Below are positions 8,185-8,844 of a stretch of DNA of 8,844 nucleotides, piece after piece (position 1 is the stretch's first letter; each line of letters starts with the position of its first letter). The position numbers and the translations under genes were made by a program. The notes below the pieces were generated by a model. The model had not been told where the DNA came from. It made no database searches and saw only the letters and a list, made by a program, of their open reading frames with translations. The stretch spans positions 1 through 8,844 of the forward strand of contig DATLYT010000103.1 of the NCBI GenBank assembly GCA_035574455.1, read 5' to 3'. The stretch comes from DATLYT01 sp035574455 (GTDB taxonomy: Bacteria > Bacteroidota > Ignavibacteria > UBA10030).

Positions 8185-8658
8185 CTACTCCAGGCGAAAG
8201 ATGGAGTTCGGGTCATTCTCGTGACGAACCTCGTCCACCGGCTCTTTCCTTCCCCGTCCGCCAAACAATCGGTTGGGGAAGTTGACGACCATTCCTCGTG
8301 TCTCGCCGACATTCTTGTACGCATGCACTACTCCCGGTGGAATAATGATGGACTTCGGCGCGTCTTCGCCCGCATAGAGCACCTGACGAACCATGTAGGT
8401 AGGCGACGACGTTCTGTTGTCCCACAGATAGATCTTGAAGTTCGATGGACCGAGAAAGACGAAGAAATCCGCCTGATGTGCGTGTTCATGCGGTCCGCGC
8501 GCAACACCGGCCGCAGTCATCGAGATGTATCCCATCACCGGAAAGTATTGTTCCTCAAGCTCGTCCTGTCGAAAGACCTCGGTCAGCCAGCCTCGCTCAT
8601 CAACATGCTTGAGCAGGTTTTTGATTATCACGCCATCAATTGTGCCGTTCTTGAACAT
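8185..8658 (-). CDS. Short RmlC-like cupin, dTDP-4-dehydrorhamnose 3,5-epimerase family
   Basis: This 157-residue single-domain cupin probably acts on the dTDP-4-keto-6-deoxy sugar made by RmlB. It belongs to a short branch of the RmlC family (full RmlC is about 180 residues). DERGWLTEVFR (20-30) matches the RmlC start D.RG...E.F. RGPHEHAHQADFFVF (54-68) carries three alternate histidines (57, 59, 61) where RmlC has its catalytic LRG.H. IPPGVVHAYKN (106-116) corresponds to the family IP.G..H motif, and HENDPNSI (146-153) resembles the WNDP near the RmlC C-terminus. Where RmlC has a YKTTDYY-like stretch with the active-site tyrosine, this protein reads NFPNRLF (126-132) with no tyrosine, so the reaction may differ (single-position epimerase, isomerase, or another cupin). 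It is the first gene of the block, in a tight pair with rmlB. The ATG is preceded by a good Shine-Dalgarno. Confidence 0.88.
   Translation of the reverse strand: MFKNGTIDGVIIKNLLKHVDERGWLTEVFRQDELEEQYFPVMGYISMTAAGVARGPHEHAHQADFFVFLGPSNFKIYLWDNRTSSPTYMVRQVLYAGEDAPKSIIIPPGVVHAYKNVGETRGMVVNFPNRLFGGRGRKEPVDEVRHENDPNSIFRLE
8188..8191 (-). promoter_or_regulatory. Ribosome binding site of rmlB (GGAG)
   Basis: GGAG on the minus strand ends six bases before the rmlB ATG. It overlaps the last sense codons of the RmlC-like gene, whose TAG stop lies between the site and the ATG. Ribosomes finishing the first gene would sit on this site, which points to coupled translation of the pair. Confidence 0.7.
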
Positions 8659-8844
8659 TCATGCCTTCCTTAACGAAACTTTGCTCATCCCCGGCTCAGG
8701 AAACGGTTGTGCACACACGAGACTCAACACGCTGAAACACGTGGAGGGGCAACAGCACAGCCTTGAACAACAAAAATCGTAGCAATGTGGAGAGTTAAGT
8801 ACCCTTTCGAGGACTCAGAATTGACTGCAAAAAAGGTAAGGATT
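8659..8844 (-). promoter_or_regulatory. Gene-free leader upstream of the operon
   Basis: No credible coding region covers these 186 bases, so the operon promoter may lie here or just beyond the window. I could not find a sigma-70 pair with proper spacing, nor a clear Bacteroidetes-type TTTG/TAnnTTTG pair; TACGATTTTTG (minus strand, about 8772-8782) is only a loose resemblance. No JUMPstart/ops element is seen. Visible small structure: an eight-base palindrome TGTGCACA at 8708-8715, and hexamers AACACG at 8726-8731 and 8736-8741 with a related CACACG at 8714-8719 (plus-strand sense). A minus-strand frame stays open for about 40 codons from the window edge but resembles nothing I know. Confidence 0.35.
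8664..8671 (-). promoter_or_regulatory. Ribosome binding site of the RmlC-like gene (AAGGAAGG)
   Basis: AAGGAAGG on the minus strand is a strong purine-rich Shine-Dalgarno; its AAGGA core is eight bases from the ATG at 8656-8658. It supports that ATG as the start of the first gene. A second ATG at 8660-8662 is out of frame and closer to the site, and opens only an eight-codon frame. Confidence 0.65.

Noticed and set aside
8636..8662. An eight-codon frame starting at the out-of-frame ATG (8660-8662) that overlaps the start of the RmlC-like gene
   Set aside because: It could be a leader peptide, but such a short overlapping frame arises easily by chance and has no supporting feature of its own.
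7744..8673. A 309-codon open frame on the plus strand, opposite rmlB and the RmlC-like gene
   Set aside because: The minus-strand proteins are unmistakable RmlB and RmlC-family enzymes with intact motifs. The plus-strand translation is rich in Arg, Val and His without recognisable domains, as expected for an antisense frame of a G+C-rich gene.
1..8844. CRISPR array, tRNA or rRNA gene, insertion sequence or phage gene
   Set aside because: I saw no regularly spaced repeats, no cloverleaf or rRNA signature, no transposase motif and no terminal inverted repeats; coding genes of one pathway fill nearly all of the window.

Overview
The window is a single, tightly packed block of seven genes, all on the minus strand, that together read as a Wzx/Wzy-type surface-polysaccharide (capsule, exopolysaccharide or O-antigen) locus. 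The outer-membrane polysaccharide export protein indicates a Gram-negative (diderm) bacterium. Only the first two genes have a convincing Shine-Dalgarno sequence and the other five have weak or no match, which would fit a Bacteroidota/Chlorobiota/Ignavibacteria-like lineage. That placement is inference and the sequence alone does not settle it.

In transcription order (right to left) the layout is: a 186-base leader with no gene (8659-8844); a short RmlC-like cupin epimerase (8185-8658); RmlB, dTDP-glucose 4,6-dehydratase (7168-8181); a Wza-type outer-membrane export protein with repeated SLBB domains (5478-7178, start corrected); an 82-base gap; a Wzz-type chain-length/co-polymerase protein without a kinase domain (4142-5395); a Wzy polymerase/O-antigen-ligase-type membrane protein (2773-4122, start corrected); a Wzx flippase (1324-2745, GTG start); and a WbuB-like family 4 glycosyltransferase (21-1280). 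Gaps between genes are 3, -11 (overlap), 82, 19, 27 and 43 bases, so one transcript is likely. No terminator is visible after the last gene, and the locus probably continues beyond position 1.

The genes fit one pathway. RmlB and the RmlC-like enzyme make dTDP-activated 6-deoxysugar intermediates. The glycosyltransferase adds sugars to a lipid-linked repeat unit. Wzx flips that unit across the inner membrane, Wzy polymerises it under control of the Wzz-like protein, and the Wza-like protein carries the polymer across the periplasm and outer membrane. The initiating phosphoglycosyltransferase, RmlA, RmlD and further glycosyltransferases are not in the window and would have to be encoded elsewhere.

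Base composition changes along the block. Hand-counted 60-base samples are about 62% G+C in rmlB and the export gene, about 42% in the Wzz and Wzy genes, and mixed (45-60%) in the flippase and glycosyltransferase. This suggests a stable head joined to a more variable, possibly exchanged, tail. I found no CRISPR array, RNA gene, transposase or insertion sequence. The window looks like a recognisable locus type with some unusual details rather than a wholly new system.
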